A program made the translations under genes and the position numbers. Below, one piece after another: positions 26,301 through 40,665 of a stretch of DNA of 64,000 bases (position 1 is the first letter of the stretch; the number at the start of each line of letters is the position of its first letter). The notes beneath the pieces were generated by a model. That model was not told the origin of the DNA, made no database searches, and worked only from the letters and a program-made list of their open reading frames with translations. The stretch comes from Maylandia zebra (Eukaryota > Chordata > Actinopteri > Cichliformes > Cichlidae), in assembly GCF_041146795.1 (NCBI RefSeq), contig NC_135177.1, forward strand, positions 18,427,560-18,491,559, in the 5' to 3' direction.

Positions 26301-26510
26301 GTGCATGTGTTAGTTAATGTGTGTGTGTGTGCTTTGTGCAGCCTTCAGGGGACACTGGACCTGAACAGTATACTGAAGAAAGCCGAGCATCATTTCTACA
26401 ACTACTGCAAGCGCTGTGCTTGGGATTTTACGAATGGTCGCTGCAGGCCTGATCGGAGCAAACACGAGGACTTTTTTTATCATCTCCGTAGTTTATTTGT
26501 TTTAAAATGA
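14354..26510 (+). CDS. tbc1d25-like: TBC-domain Rab GTPase-activating protein, TBC1D25-like
   Basis: Ten exons join in frame to 460 residues: 14354-14561, 15734-15919, 16055-16173, 16463-16566, 24851-24918, 25040-25186, 25622-25712, 25866-26014, 26116-26257, 26342-26510. All junction phases agree (for example FKN-G|G-VCPSE across intron 1). The TBC domain shows [11 protein letters not shown], the IxxDxxR arginine finger, and SYAQGMND, the YxQ glutamine finger, so both catalytic residues are present. Family role: accelerates GTP hydrolysis on Rab proteins in membrane traffic; TBC1D25 itself acts on autophagosome-linked Rabs. The ATG at 14354 is the first in its frame; an upstream 5' exon cannot be excluded. 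Intron 4 (8.3 kb) is filled with transposons. AATAAA signals follow at about 27035 and 27073. It could be a paralogue rather than the TBC1D25 orthologue. Confidence 0.88.
16800..17560 (+). mobile_element. hAT-type transposon fragment with BED zinc finger
   Basis: The left end resembles a hAT terminus (TAGGGCTGTTCAATATGA, 16806). A frame at 17219-17539 encodes a BED finger: W-K-W-F-G, then CKLC, then HLRKNH. The frame stops soon after and no catalytic RNase-H-like core was found, so only the N-terminal part of the transposase remains. It sits in intron 4 of the TBC gene. The right end was not resolved. Confidence 0.65.
17817..19379 (-). mobile_element. Tc1/mariner-like element, 1563 bp, transposase frameshifted
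   Basis: Inverted ends CAGGGAGTGCAGAATTATT and AATAATTCTGCACTCCCTG are bounded by TA on both sides (17815-17816, 19380-19381). The minus-strand transposase begins at 19161 (helix-turn-helix region, [20 protein letters not shown]). It continues in another frame near 18727 (MRVSLDG...[10 protein letters not shown]) and returns to a third near 18460 with [11 protein letters not shown] and [12 protein letters not shown], the second and third catalytic regions of the DDE triad. At least two frameshifts separate these parts, so it cannot make transposase. Located in TBC intron 4. Confidence 0.9.
20350..21958 (-). mobile_element. Tc1-like element, 1609 bp, nearly intact
   Basis: Inverted ends CAGTGGGGCAAAAAAGTATT and AATACTTTTTTGCCCCACTG lie between TA dinucleotides (20348-20349, 21959-21960). 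The inner structure is almost complete and carries one transposase gene on the minus strand (next entry). It lies in TBC intron 4, about 970 bp from the other Tc1 element. Confidence 0.93.
20564..21590 (-). pseudogene. Tc1 transposase, one homopolymer frameshift
   Basis: The start ([20 protein letters not shown]) is at 21590. The frame changes at a run of seven A on the coding strand (about 21479-21485), where six would keep frame. From 21472 a 302-residue frame runs to the stop with the full catalytic core: [12 protein letters not shown] (first D), [11 protein letters not shown] (second D) and [11 protein letters not shown] (E). Total length would match the family's usual 340 or so residues. 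Cut-and-paste DDE transposase; probably inactive in this copy. Confidence 0.88.
22380..23875 (+). mobile_element. Decayed L2-clade LINE, 3' half
   Basis: Broken reverse-transcriptase frames are recognisable: FQSGFR-like (22420), GVPQGS-like (22895), Y-ADDT-like (22980) and a C-terminal block with [13 protein letters not shown] (23429-23465). It ends with TTTGGTGCTATATAAATAG and GAATTGAATTGAA, the usual fish L2-type tail. Many stops and frameshifts; 5'-truncated. A short inverted-repeat element is inserted at 22530-22712. The same tail family appears reversed at 45539. Confidence 0.7.
22530..22712. mobile_element. Short hAT-like MITE inside the LINE
   Basis: Inverted ends AGTGGGGAACTCCAG and CTGGAGTTCTCTACCCC bound the insert, and TGCTAG appears on both outer sides. 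It interrupts the reverse-transcriptase remnant. The exact borders are uncertain by a few bases. Confidence 0.6.
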
Positions 26511-27296
26511 TTTTATTTTTTTTTAATGATCTCACAGGTTGTAATCTGTAGCTGACAGTTAATCCCTACATGCACTTTTTGATGCCACTTACTTTTTTGT
26601 CTGAGGGAAACACTAATGTACTGCTGGTTGCTGCTCACTTTAAATTTGCTCACTCATCACTATGAGTACGTGTACACTATTTATTGTCTTATAGTTGACC
26701 AACACTGGGTGCAAGTTGTTGTGCGGTGATTTTTTATTTTATTTTATTTTTTTATGCAAGGTCTAATCTTTTATTACTTCACAGTAGGAGCTTTGTTTTA
26801 TTTTTTTTCCAGGTTGTTAGCAGTTTATAAATAGGCCCGGTCTCTTCGCTGGCAGTTATATTTAATGGTAGATGATACATGTGTCAGAGGGGCCTACAGT
26901 ATGTGTACCACAAAGTGTCCAAGAAACCACATTGCATAACTGTCCTAAATAGAGAATGACAAACATGCACACTACACTATGAATTTTAAAAAAATGTACC
27001 TCAGTAAAAGTGTTGAAGATTTTTATTCTGCTGGTGAATAAACCTGTTTCATTTACATTTTTGAATTTTTTTAAATAAAAGATGACCTTGTGTTTTGAAA
27101 GACCCTGTTTTACTATGTGAATTGATTGAGCTGAATTAAAGTCATTTGATATGTAGGAATGCAAAAGAAGATCCTCTAAGAAGCCTTAACATCAAATCTG
27201 AATAACTGTGCGACTTCAGACACAAAAAAGATGGACTTTACAGGCGATTATCACAAATGAGGTCAGTGCTATAAAAAATAGTTCTGCTAAAGTGAG
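26511..27296 (+). other. 3' UTR and downstream flank of the TBC gene
   Basis: No further exon is seen. AATAAA signals at about 27035 and 27073 are candidate polyadenylation sites. The rest is AT-rich. Confidence 0.45.
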
Positions 27297-27790
27297 TTAA
27301 ATCAAATCACTTTTTATTGTCACATCACATGTGCAGGCACACTGGCACAGCACATGCGAGTGAAATTCTTGTGTGCGAGCCCCACAAGCAACAGAGATGT
27401 GCAAACACAACAACACAAACGAGCAAAATACAAGAATGGCCAACCTGAAACTAATAAATATATGTACAATATATAATAGTGTATGCATTTCTGGATGTGT
27501 ATACTAAATATTTTCCTACGTGTGTGTGTGTGTGTGTGTGTGTATACACATTTTTACAAATTAAATAGTAAAAAAATAAAATAATAATAATAAAATATAT
27601 AAAATATACAGAGTTGAATATGTGCAAAACAAGTGGCATTTATATACAGTGTGGAGTGCATAATGTTGAAGTTCCAGTAGTGAAGCTGAGGTGTCTATGA
27701 CGTGTTCAGCAGTCTGATGGCCTGATGGAAAAAGCTGTCTCTCAGTCTGCTGGTACGGGACCGGGACACATGGTAATGTGCACCATGCAA
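27297..27790. repeat. Interspersed repeat with (TG)n microsatellite
   Basis: The segment has a fish-repeat appearance: GTGAAATTCTTGTGTGCGAG near 27359, a (TG)n run at 27520-27545, then CAGTCTGATGGCCTGATGG at about 27709. No open frame is present. I recognise the style but cannot name the family. Confidence 0.45.
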
Positions 27791-29355
27791 TATTTACAAG
27801 CTGTTTTTAATAAAAACTTTGTCCTCACTCATCACCATTTATGGAGTATGTGAACCTAATTATCAATGTTCAGGAACTACCTTTCTTCATTACAGAGCAT
27901 GTTCTGTAATGCCTATGTTCTGTAAAACTGGGAGAGAACCACAGAGTTAAAAATAGAGGCTTTTACATAGAAATCTATTTGGAGATTCGGAGAGAGAAGA
28001 CGTGGATCGAGAACTTTCCTCAATGGGATCACCTGACACACTCTCTCCTTGCACAGTGCTCTTTATACACTGGGGAACTGACACTCGTCCTCTTAGTCTG
28101 CCTGCCAGAAGAGGGGAAAGGAGTGCTGGAGAGAAGCTCAGACGGCTGTGTTGGGTGTTGAGCGAAAAAAAAGCATTTTAATTCTGTAAACTGTCAAGCG
28201 CTGAAAATTCAACAGCAAAGGTAACAAGAATAAAAAGCATAAATTGCTTTCTGGCCTTGCTTCATAGTCTGTCTTGCTTACTGCTTTCAACGTCTAACTG
28301 GCAGAAGTCAAATTCACAAACAAGTGAGGCTTGCATGGTTCTTTTCAAACAATCGCATGACAAAATAAATCTAATTCTCTATGAAGAAAAGTGCTCACGT
28401 TTCTCAAATTTCCACAAAGGTCATGGGTGGTTTCTGTGTGGGTGGTTAATTTCCATGTAAAAACAGTCTTGCAACAAGTTTCAGATGTTGGTACAGTGCT
28501 GCCACAACAGTTTGTCAGCATTTTCTGCTCTGTGTTACCCAACTGGATAACAAGTGATAATTCAATAATAAGTTCTGTTTGCAACATATCTGGAGCCTTG
28601 GAGGAACAATGATTGACACATTTGCAGAAAGAAAACAGGAGATAAGCCAAGAAACGTTATGCTCTGTGATTTAGTGTAATAATCAACTGGGTGTTTGTGA
28701 TTTTCACAGCTCCTAAAAGGGTCTTGCTCCCTTAGTTTGGCAATTAATTCAAAACACGACTCCAAGAACTGTGATAATAAGAGGACTACTTTGCTAATCC
28801 TTCTGAATGTCAATGCTGTCCATTTCTTTTTTCACATCATTAGTTTTAAAAGGAACCAGGCCAGGTTTGAGTCTCTGATTAACTGATCCCTGAAGATTTT
28901 TTGTCACAGTCCATTCATTACTATGCAGACATGAGGATACTCTATATAATAAGTGAAAGCTATTTAGAGCCAGCTGTCGGAAAATAGATACACCGGTCAC
29001 TACTGCAGGATTAGTGTAGCACATTTAAAAGCTTGAGTAAGACACTCTAGTATTATGTTGCCAAGGCAGAAGAGCAGTAGTATATGTTTCAAGTGTCAGC
29101 TGGTCATTTAAGTCACTGTGGTACTGTGACAGCACACCACCGCAAACCGGACCTCACGTGGTAGTGGTGTCTGGGCTTATGTAACAGCACCAGGTTCACC
29201 TTTCTAGATGCTTACAGTAACATTTTAAATAACATTTTCACACAGAAAATGTTAGAACTATAAAAATACAAACAGATAATAATCCTTGGCTCAATAATGA
29301 TGAGTATGTGCAAAAATGTGGGATTGCAGTACTACGTTTCTCTTCTGTGTCACAG
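27791..29355 (+). promoter_or_regulatory. Upstream region of the hspa8-type gene
   Basis: The coding ATG follows directly on an acceptor (GTGTCACAG|ATG), so a non-coding first exon and the promoter should lie here. A TTTATA box (about 28062) and two nGAAnnTTCn heat-shock-like half pairs (28011-28018 and 28203-28210) are the only candidates. No full three-unit heat-shock element was found, which fits a constitutive gene. Position of the first exon is not resolved. Confidence 0.3.
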
Positions 29356-32393
<3,038 letters not shown>

Positions 32394-32980
32394 ACTCAGT
32401 GTTTTTTACTATTTGCCAATAGATATTCACCTTACCTAGTACACATCTGATAAATATCTAGTCAAGTTTATAACAAATGTTTTGCAATATCTAAGCACAC
32501 ATCACATTCAATATCCAGATGCATATTTAGATAGTTTAAAAGTCACACCTTTGTATCAATGCTTTTTTATGCAAAAAATCAATAAATATCAACAGTAAAA
32601 TTCTGATTTGAAAACTTTAACGTGTGTATCTTCTCATTTGTGAAACTAAGGTATGCACAGAGACACTCAACTTGCAGCTGTAGAAAAGTGCAGATAAAAC
32701 TGGTTCCTGTAAACGAACCACATGTAATCTGATCAGTATCTTTTTCCTGCCTATTAACAAGAAATATTTACAGGAAATATTGCCACAATGAAAGAAGGTC
32801 GATGTTAAAAAGAGGTGAGATGTTGACTGTAAATGTGTGAGTTTGAAAGATAAGATGCAAGCAAGAGCATGTACCTTGGAACATCTTGATCAAAGGTCAA
32901 TGAAAGGTTTTTCCTGTCTATTACATGACAACTTGGTGCTTTTGCCTTTTAGCAAAATGAATTTAGAATTCAGCAAAAAC
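32394..32980. other. hspa8-type 3' UTR and intergenic spacer
   Basis: Contains the polyadenylation signal AATAAA at 32581-32586. No gene or named repeat is seen between it and the ctrl promoter. Confidence 0.5.
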
Positions 32981-32992
32981 TGAGTTTATCAC

Positions 32993-33009
32993 CAGATGCC
33001 ATTTTCCCA
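32993..33009 (+). promoter_or_regulatory. PTF1-type bipartite site upstream of ctrl
   Basis: An E-box, CAGATG (32993-32998), is followed by a TC-box, TTTTCCCA (33002-33009). The start of TTTCCC is 10 bp after the E-box start, one helical turn. This arrangement is the known binding site of the pancreatic acinar factor PTF1 (PTF1A with an E-protein and RBPJ/RBPJL). It lies about 90 bp before the TATA box of a digestive zymogen gene, where such sites occur. Confidence 0.6.
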
Positions 33010-33094
33010 TACTGTGGGCACATGAAAGGGGGGATTGTGGGTGGGGCATGAAGACCTACACATGCAGTTCAGGGTCAAGCGTATTGGATGTGCA

Positions 33095-33101
33095 TATAAA
33101 A
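33095..33101 (+). promoter_or_regulatory. TATA box of ctrl
   Basis: TATAAAA lies 57 bp before the ATG at 33152, so the 5' leader would be about 25-30 nt, typical for pancreatic zymogen genes. Confidence 0.75.
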
Positions 33102-33151
33102 GCAAGTGTGCCCCACATCTGAAACTCGGGAATCACGACCGAAACACAAAC

Positions 33152-34900
33152 ATGTTCTTGATCATCAGTTGCTTTGCTCTTGTGGCCTCTGCATTGGGTG
33201 AGTGATTTGTGATTTCATGACAAAGAAATTTGCTACCACACTCTGAGATCTGTGGTGGTAGTTGTGGATTTTACTCTTGCTGTTTGACTAGCTGCACAAA
33301 AGTAAATACTTTACACACTGGTCAGCTGTGTGCGAAAATGGGAAACACAGTTAAGCATTTTGTGCACCACCAAAAAAGACAAGTACAAAAATACATACAG
33401 AATTAACTCTGACACTTTTTGTCAAATAACTTTGAGCTTTTTTTATGTCACTGGGTCTCAGGGTGTGGAGTGCCTGCTATCAAGCCCCAAGTGAGTGGAT
33501 ACAACAAGATTGTGAACGGGGAAAATGCTGTGTCTGGCTCCTGGCCTTGGCAGGTTTCGCTTCAGGTAGTTTCAGTTATTTACTACTCACAAACAATGTG
33601 GTTTTGCTACAGTCACAATTTACAACAACTTATTTCATTTTAAATTAAAATGTAGAAGTTTGTTACAGATTTTTTTTTTCTTTATTGCAGGATAGCACTG
33701 GATTCCACTTCTGTGGAGCTTCACTGATCAACCAGTACTGGGTTGTCACTGCTGCTCACTGCGGTGTGAAGTAAGTCACTTGAGTGCTGTAGCAACACAA
33801 TAAGTCTTCCAACACTTTGATCATCCACCTGATTTATTTCTTTTTTTTAGTCCATCACGCCACCGTGTGATCCTGGGAGAACATGATCGGCAGTACAATA
33901 GCGAGCCAATTCAGGTCATGTACATTTCTAGGGTGAGCTATAATACAACACAAATGAAAGTTGTCTTCATCAAAGCCCTTGTCTGAATCGTATTATATTT
34001 GTGTGTGGTTTATCCTCACCTCTTCATCTAGGCCATCACTCACCCCTACTACAACTCCCAGAACTTTAACAATGACATCACTCTTCTGAGGCTGTCCTCC
34101 CCAGCACAGTATACTTCCCGTGTGTCACCTGTGTGCCTGATGTCTTCCACCAGCAGCATCCCCTCTGGAACCAAATGTGTCACCACTGGATGGGGCCGGA
34201 CTGGAGTAACATGTGAGTTTTTTTCCAACGGGTAAATTGAGATAATCATCTCACAATACACTGGTGTAAAAAACTTAGTTTACAAAAAGGTAATGCAGAT
34301 AAATAAATGAATAATATACACTGCTGCATAGTTCCTGGAGAAAAATGTGAAAGACTTTGTTTGCAATTAGACTAATTCTTTTTATTCATATCCTTTTTTT
34401 TGTTTTTCTCAGCAAGCCCTCGCTTCCTCCAGCAGACCGCCCTGCCTCTGATCAGCCCTGATCAGTGCAAGAGCTACTGGGGTTACAACAGAATCACTGA
34501 TGCCATGATCTGTGCTGGTGCTTCTGGAGTGTCTTCCTGTCAGGTAACAACCACTTCAAAATGATTATGACAATGATCAGAAATACTCTTAGAAGGTCAA
34601 ATTTTAGGGGGTAGCTCAGAATTTTCAGAAAATGCAGAAATTAAATGCATCACTGCTGAATAATATCAAGAGCATGATAAAAATATAATATTTTCTTTTA
34701 TATCAACAAAGTAAAAACATCCCCTTTGTCTACTTTAGGGTGACTCTGGTGGCCCTCTGGTCTGTGAGAGCAGTGGTGTATGGTACCTCACTGGTATTGT
34801 GTCCTGGGGAACCTCTAACTGCAATGTCTACACCCCTGCTGTGTATTCTCGTGTGTCCTACCTGCGCAGCTGGGTCGACCAAACAATTGCTAATAACTGA
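33152..34900 (+). CDS. ctrl: Chymotrypsin-like serine protease zymogen (CTRL type)
   Basis: Seven exons join in frame: 33152-33197, 33462-33565, 33691-33770, 33851-33932, 34032-34212, 34413-34543, 34739-34900. The product begins with signal peptide [16 protein letters not shown], then propeptide CGVPAIKPQ and activation site [10 protein letters not shown]. The catalytic triad is visible: His in VVTAAHC, Asp in NNDITLL, Ser in GDSGGPLV. The residue before the active-site loop is Ser189 (GVSSCQGDSGG), giving chymotrypsin-like preference for large hydrophobic side chains. Position 226 is Ala (TPAVY), as in mammalian CTRL and CTRB2, instead of Gly. The CGVPAIKP start and [10 protein letters not shown] end match CTRL best. 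Secreted by pancreatic acinar cells and activated by trypsin. The PTF1-type site and TATA box upstream agree. Confidence 0.93.
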
Positions 34901-35179
34901 AGCTTAAGAAAAAAATAAATAAATCAGCAAAACACACATGTGTAGGCTTCCCTTTAATATACTGCTAGCAAAATAAATAAGAGCACACCACGTTTCCCAT
35001 CTTTCCATCAATGATTACAATATTATCGGTAAATGAATAACAATCGCACTAGTATTTTACTAGTTATTACTATTACAACTGACATTTGATGTTAGCAAAT
35101 CCCACAATACTGATGTTTGGTGAATTTGTGACAAACAGAACAATAGATTTCTAAAACAGCTACTGTTGGTTTGTTGTTT

Positions 35180-35511
35180 TTCATGCCCATCTGATAAGCC
35201 AGAGAGTGAGGGTGATTGGGTAGGATAGTGAAAGTGGTTACTAAAGACTGCATAGCAGAACTAAAATGTTGGAAACCACACACTATAACAAGACAGACCT
35301 TGTACAGTATTACACATGTAAGGCGTCTCCCACTTTTGAAGCATAATTACAAAAGTGTTGCAGCATTAGCATATTCTGGGGTGTTGCTGGTTTTCTATCA
35401 GCTCATTTCTGCGTGCGTTGCTTCATTTGCTACCGCGTAAACTAAAAGGGAAGAGTAATCAAAGACTTCTAGAAGAGGCAGTAAAGACAGAATCTCTCAG
35501 CTAAAAGAAAC
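35180..35511 (+). promoter_or_regulatory. Upstream block shared by the receptor array (copy 1)
   Basis: CATCTGATAAG (about 35189), an E-box overlapping a GATA motif, followed by AGAGAGTG, recurs at a similar distance before copies 3 and 4. The proximal part (GCATTAGCATATTCTG, GCTCATTTCTG, AATCAAAGAC) is also shared. Conservation between paralogues may reflect function or only recent duplication. Confidence 0.45.
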
Positions 35512-36862
35512 ATGGGGACTGGTAAGATACTTACATGCCTGTTGTCAGTTCTCACTAAAACAGAAATTTAGTTAAAGCTGTGCACATGTTAAGTTACACA
35601 AACTGAAACGCATGATCTTGTGATATGGTGCATAGATCATGTGCCAATACTTTAATATACATATATAAAATCTGCAAAGCACTTATTTTGTGTGTGCGTG
35701 TATATATTATATTATATTATATTATATTATATTATATTATATTATATTATATTATATTATATTATATTATATTATATTATGTGTTAAAATAATAATACAA
35801 TACTTCACAGGTCAATCTACACTGGAATCAGCTTCGACATACATACAAAGAGCCGCCATTATCATGTACTGCTTGATATTTATAGTTGGAACTCTGGGCA
35901 ACGCTCTGGTTATCTACGTGACTGGATTCAAAATGAAGAAAACTGTAAACTCAATTTGGTTTCTTAACTTGGCCATAGCTGACTTCCTTTTCACAGCCTT
36001 CCTGATATTCTCAGTCATTTCTCTCTCTCAGAGTCACCAGTGGCCTTTTGGACAATTCGTGTGCAAGCTCAACAACTTTGTGAGTTTAGTCAACATGTTT
36101 GCCAGCATCTTTACTCTGACAGCTATAAGTTTGGATCGTTGTCTGTCCATCTGGGTGGTGGTGTGGGCACACAACAAGCGCACAGTCTGCAAAGCTCGGC
36201 TCATATGTGCTGGTATCTGGGTGACTGCTGCGATCTGCAGCACTCCTTATGCCACTTTTCGCACCGTGTTAGGAGATAATGGGACATATTACTGTGGTTA
36301 TTCTATGACACATGAACAAAAATGGAGTCTCCACATTTTTCGCTTTCTTATGGGCTTTGTGATCCCATTCCTGGTAATAGTCATCTCTTATGTGGCCATA
36401 GGGATCCGTGCAATGCGCATGCAGAGAACAAGGAGAAGGAGATCTCGCAGAATCATTTTCTCCATCATTTTTGCATTCTTCATCTGCTGGTTACCCTTCC
36501 ATATTTTTAACTTTATAGAATTAAAGGCTGTGAATAACCCAGACCTCAGGAACATTGTTAGAATCATGGGTCCTCTGACTGTGAGTCTGGCTTTTCTGAA
36601 CAGCTGCCTGAACCCCATCCTCTATGTTTTCATGTGTGAAGAATTCACGAAGAAGCTTCGGCAGTCCATATGTTTTGTACTTGAGAGTGCTCTGGCAGAG
36701 GACCACGTGTCATTTATCGTCACTCACTCCATGTCATCAACATTTTCAAGGATTTCCCGAAAGTCAGACGCTGCCACGACTTTAGAGAAGCTCAACCCAG
36801 CTGCTTTTGAATCCTGCACAGAAAGCAAAGTAGTCATCACTGAAAAGACACTTAGCACTTAA
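35512..36862 (+). CDS. Chemoattractant-type GPCR, array copy 1
   Basis: Exon 1 is only ATGGGGACTG (35512-35521). After an intron, exon 2 (35811-36862) gives a 353-residue protein starting MGTGQSTLES. Seven membrane segments are clear: TM1 GTLGNALVIY, TM2 LAIADFLF, TM3 Cys then LDRCLSIW, ECL2 Cys (YYCGY), TM6 FICWLPFH, TM7 CLNPILYVF. The DRC variant of DRY and the whole layout match the chemerin/formyl-peptide/complement receptor family (CMKLR1-like). Such receptors couple to Gi in leukocytes. ICL3 is strongly basic (RTRRRRSRR). There is no N-glycosylation site in the N-terminus but one in ECL2 (NGT). TM3-TM7 are almost identical to copy 2. The ligand cannot be inferred. Confidence 0.9.
35703..35780. 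repeat. (ATATT)n microsatellite in the copy 1 intron
   Basis: About 15 tandem TATAT/ATATT pentamers sit 30 bp before the exon 2 acceptor. Length changes could affect splicing. Confidence 0.95.
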
Positions 36863-38254
36863 TAAGATCTCACCAATAGATGATGAAATAAATCAATAAT
36901 GCAAGATGTTCATCTCATCTCTTTGAAACATACAGTATAATGTTGGTACCCTGGCTCTGATTATTATGGGTGTCCTATAAGTCTGTTGGGGTAAGGCACA
37001 ATATAATTATGCATGAAACCATAATCCAATCAAATCAGTCGGATTAAGTTCTTGATTAATCAATTAATGTAACATATAACACAAGTTTTTTAAAAAGAAA
37101 ATAAGACTTCTATACTGTGGTTTTGAAGGTCTTGGATTTCTATCATTTGAATGTCAAAATTTTTACATCAGTTTTATATTTGTATATATATATCTACATT
37201 TTATTGCTCCAGCTTCTTTAACCATGTAAATCACTATCAACATCTATAAAACTGTGACAAGTGACTGAACAGTGATTGAGTTTTTTGCATTTTTCTTTTG
37301 TCTGGTAAAGAAAAACATGATAAAAGGGTGCATTTGACTGACAAACCTTACTTGCGCCCTGGCAACCGCTGTTTTATCTTACAGGATATCATGGTGCTGT
37401 ATACTTCTTGCATTTGCAAAATGGAACACATTGCGTAAATCGAAGTACACCACAAACCACAAAAACATCACTTTTAAAACAAAACAACGATGAAAACAGG
37501 TCCCAAAAATGACCAACATTAATATTATTTGTAAGCTATTAAACCATGAAGTGTGGTACATGAACCTGAGATTTAAACAGCATCTATCTTATCTTGCTGC
37601 ACAGATGTGCTGTGCTTGCTTCTTTTTTCTTGTGGTTTTTTTTATTATCAGAACAACACCTGCTTCACTATTCATGCTAAAACTAAAAATGGAACTCAGT
37701 AGCAATAAAAACATTGTTACATTTTTTTCTTACCGCAATGTTGCTGAAAAACATTTTGCAATATCGCTAAACGCAAAACTACAATCCTACAATGGCGACT
37801 GTATGATTTACATTATTAGATTCAAAAACTGTAAAATTATACAATATTTATCTGTCCCTTTAGCACATTAAACTCAGTCATTGTTAAAATTCCAATAAAT
37901 CCAATATTGCTCAAGAAAAACAATTCCACAAATGCTACATTCACACCCAGTTTTCCATTCTCCAGTGTGAAAATGTTAGAAGAAGGACAAGCAGTGTATT
38001 CAGAGTTGGCTTACAAGCTCAACACTGACAACCCATCCTTTTGAACACATTGTCCCAAAACTGGTCATCTGTGATCACTCCCTTTGTCAAGCTGTTTAGA
38101 AATGAAACATGTGTATATAAAAACTCGAAATGCCAAAGACTGCAATTGTCTTTGTCTAATGTTTCTTTAATTCTATATAAGCAAGTTAACGGGTGGCATT
38201 CATGGAGGATCTGAAGTGTCAGTAAAATTAGATTTTGGAAAGCCAACAACCTAG
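36863..38254. other. 3' flank of copy 1, partly homologous to 61040-61260
   Basis: An AATAAA signal lies at about 36887. From 37535 to 37700 several blocks (GCTATTAAACCATGAA, TGTGCTGTGC, TCACTATTCATGCTAAAACT) match the region after the LINE downstream of copy 3. That marks the old duplication unit. No further gene is seen. Confidence 0.5.
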
Positions 38255-38345
38255 ACTCATCAGCCACTTTATTGGGCACGCCTGTTAAACTGCGTGTTAA
38301 GGCAAATTTCTAACCAGTCAATCACATGACAGCAAATCACTGCAA
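38255..38345 (+). mobile_element. End fragment of the Tc1-like family seen at 13103
   Basis: AGCCACTTTATTGGGCACGC followed by the typical inner sequence (AACCAGTCAATCACATGACA) is the terminus of the same Tc1-like repeat. Only the end is recognisable. Confidence 0.55.
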
Positions 38346-38545
38346 TGTTTGGTACTGCTTAGAATCTGGCTAAGGATTCAATATGCACTGAGACACACAG
38401 AACTGCAATACCAAGCAAACACCATCTCCATAGACACAGTGGCCATGGAAACAAAACAACACCATATAGAAGGCTTCTGTGCAAATGTGAGTAAATGCTG
38501 ACTGGGCCTTTGTCTTTATAGGAAATAGTGTTACAGGAATTTGAT

Positions 38546-39204
<659 letters not shown>

Positions 39205-39712
39205 TGTCATGGTCCCCGTGTCTGCCCGGCCGGCTCGACAAGGCCACATGTGTTTTTGTGTACGTTCTCCTCTTGCCTCCCCACCAGGGCGGAGCTCACT
39301 GCGGGCTCCCGCCCTCGGCGTACACACCTGTGTCTCATCAGGCACCAATTACAGGTTGGACACTTAAGGCAGGGACGCAGACAGTCTCATCGCTGGATGA
39401 TTGTGTGAGACACGTTAGTGAATCTCAGCTTTGTCATCTCTAGCTCTGTGAAGTTTGTCTGTGATTTCTGCGTTAGCGTAACCCACCTTTTTCTGTGCAC
39501 AGTTTCCCCGGAGCCGTGACCAACCCGACGTGTGAACCTTTGTGAAGAGAGGAGCAAGAGTGAACGTGATTCCCTTCCCGGACTTTCCTTTATGACCCTG
39601 GACCACCGCTATTCCCTCACTCTATATATCTGTACCTGGTGACTTTGTAAATAAACATTGTTTCTTGCATTGACCTCTGCTCTGTGCCGGAGTCCTACTA
39701 CAGTCCGTGACA
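39205..39712 (+). mobile_element. Solo LTR, 508 bp, 5-bp target duplication
   Basis: It starts TGTCATGG and ends CCGTGACA, and is flanked by GTTTG on both sides (39200-39204, 39713-39717). It contains a TATATA box and an AATAAA signal (about 39651) in plus orientation. No internal region remains. Superfamily unresolved. Confidence 0.85.
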
Positions 39713-40129
39713 GTTTGATCACAGCTCTTTCAGTGTTGCAGACTTTATTTACAAAATTCCACGACAAAAGACAACAAGGAAAAGCACAAATACTAAAAAT
39801 GAATGCAGACACATTTGCAACTGTGGTATTGGAGCTGTCCTGTTGGGATCTATGTGTAGCTGGTCAGTAAGTTCAGTATTTGTTACCTCTTTGTCACCCA
39901 CTCATTTTCTGGATTGGATTTGTACTCAGACATGCACAGATGATCTTGAGAAGTTTGTGTTAACTATTGAGAAAATGAAATTGTGGGCCTTTTAAAGAAT
40001 CTCCAGGAAAAATCTGTAAATAAAAGATTAATCTTATTGTGAAAATAAAATATTTCATATGAGTCATTTAGTACCTCCCACGTTAATTTGACCAATATAA
40101 TGTGACAGCCTTCTATCCACCAAGACAGG

Positions 40130-40665
40130 TTTTATGACCTTTAATAATGCTTGCACATCCAATCTGTCGGCGTAGGTTGAGATCTAGTGACTGTGGAGGC
40201 CATTTGAGTACAGTGAACTCATGTTAAACTAGTTCAAGAAACTACAGCAATCCTCCAGTAGTCTGTGGAATGTAAACAATGCTCGGTTGGTACTTAGTGT
40301 ATTTAAGTGTGCAAAAAAATGGGTGGATCCATTCTGTCATAATATTTACACCAAATTCTGATCCTATAACAGAGACTGAGGCTCATCAGACCTGGCAAAG
40401 CTTTTTGGCTTCTGAGTGGCCAGAGGATTATCATGAAGGCTTTACACAGGAACTGTTTTTTATGTTGTTGAGGTGCAGAGAGTAAACGTGCTGCTGGGAA
40501 CGTTATCCATCTCCATCTTGGTGATTCCGAACCACATAATGAAAACTCACGTTACGTTTTTTCAGATGATTCTCTGTAAATCCTAAAGATGGCTGTGTGG
40601 GAAAATTACTGTAGAATATGCAGCAGTTTCTGCAGTAGTTTCTGAAAAACTCAGGTTAGTTTTTA
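40130..40665. mobile_element. Decayed Tc1-like fragment, same family as 13103
   Basis: Blocks TTGAGATCTAGTGACTGTGG, CCAAATTCTGATCC and TCTCTGTAAATCCTAAAGA match the inner parts of that family. Both ends are lost. Confidence 0.5.

Noticed and set aside
28011-28210. Heat-shock elements before the Hsp70 gene
   Set aside because: Only two isolated nGAAnnTTCn pairs are present, about 190 bp apart. A functional element normally needs at least three adjacent units, and such pairs occur often by chance.
36034-36618. Minus-strand and shifted frames inside the GPCR exons
   Set aside because: The same shadows occur in every paralogue because the underlying sense sequence is conserved.
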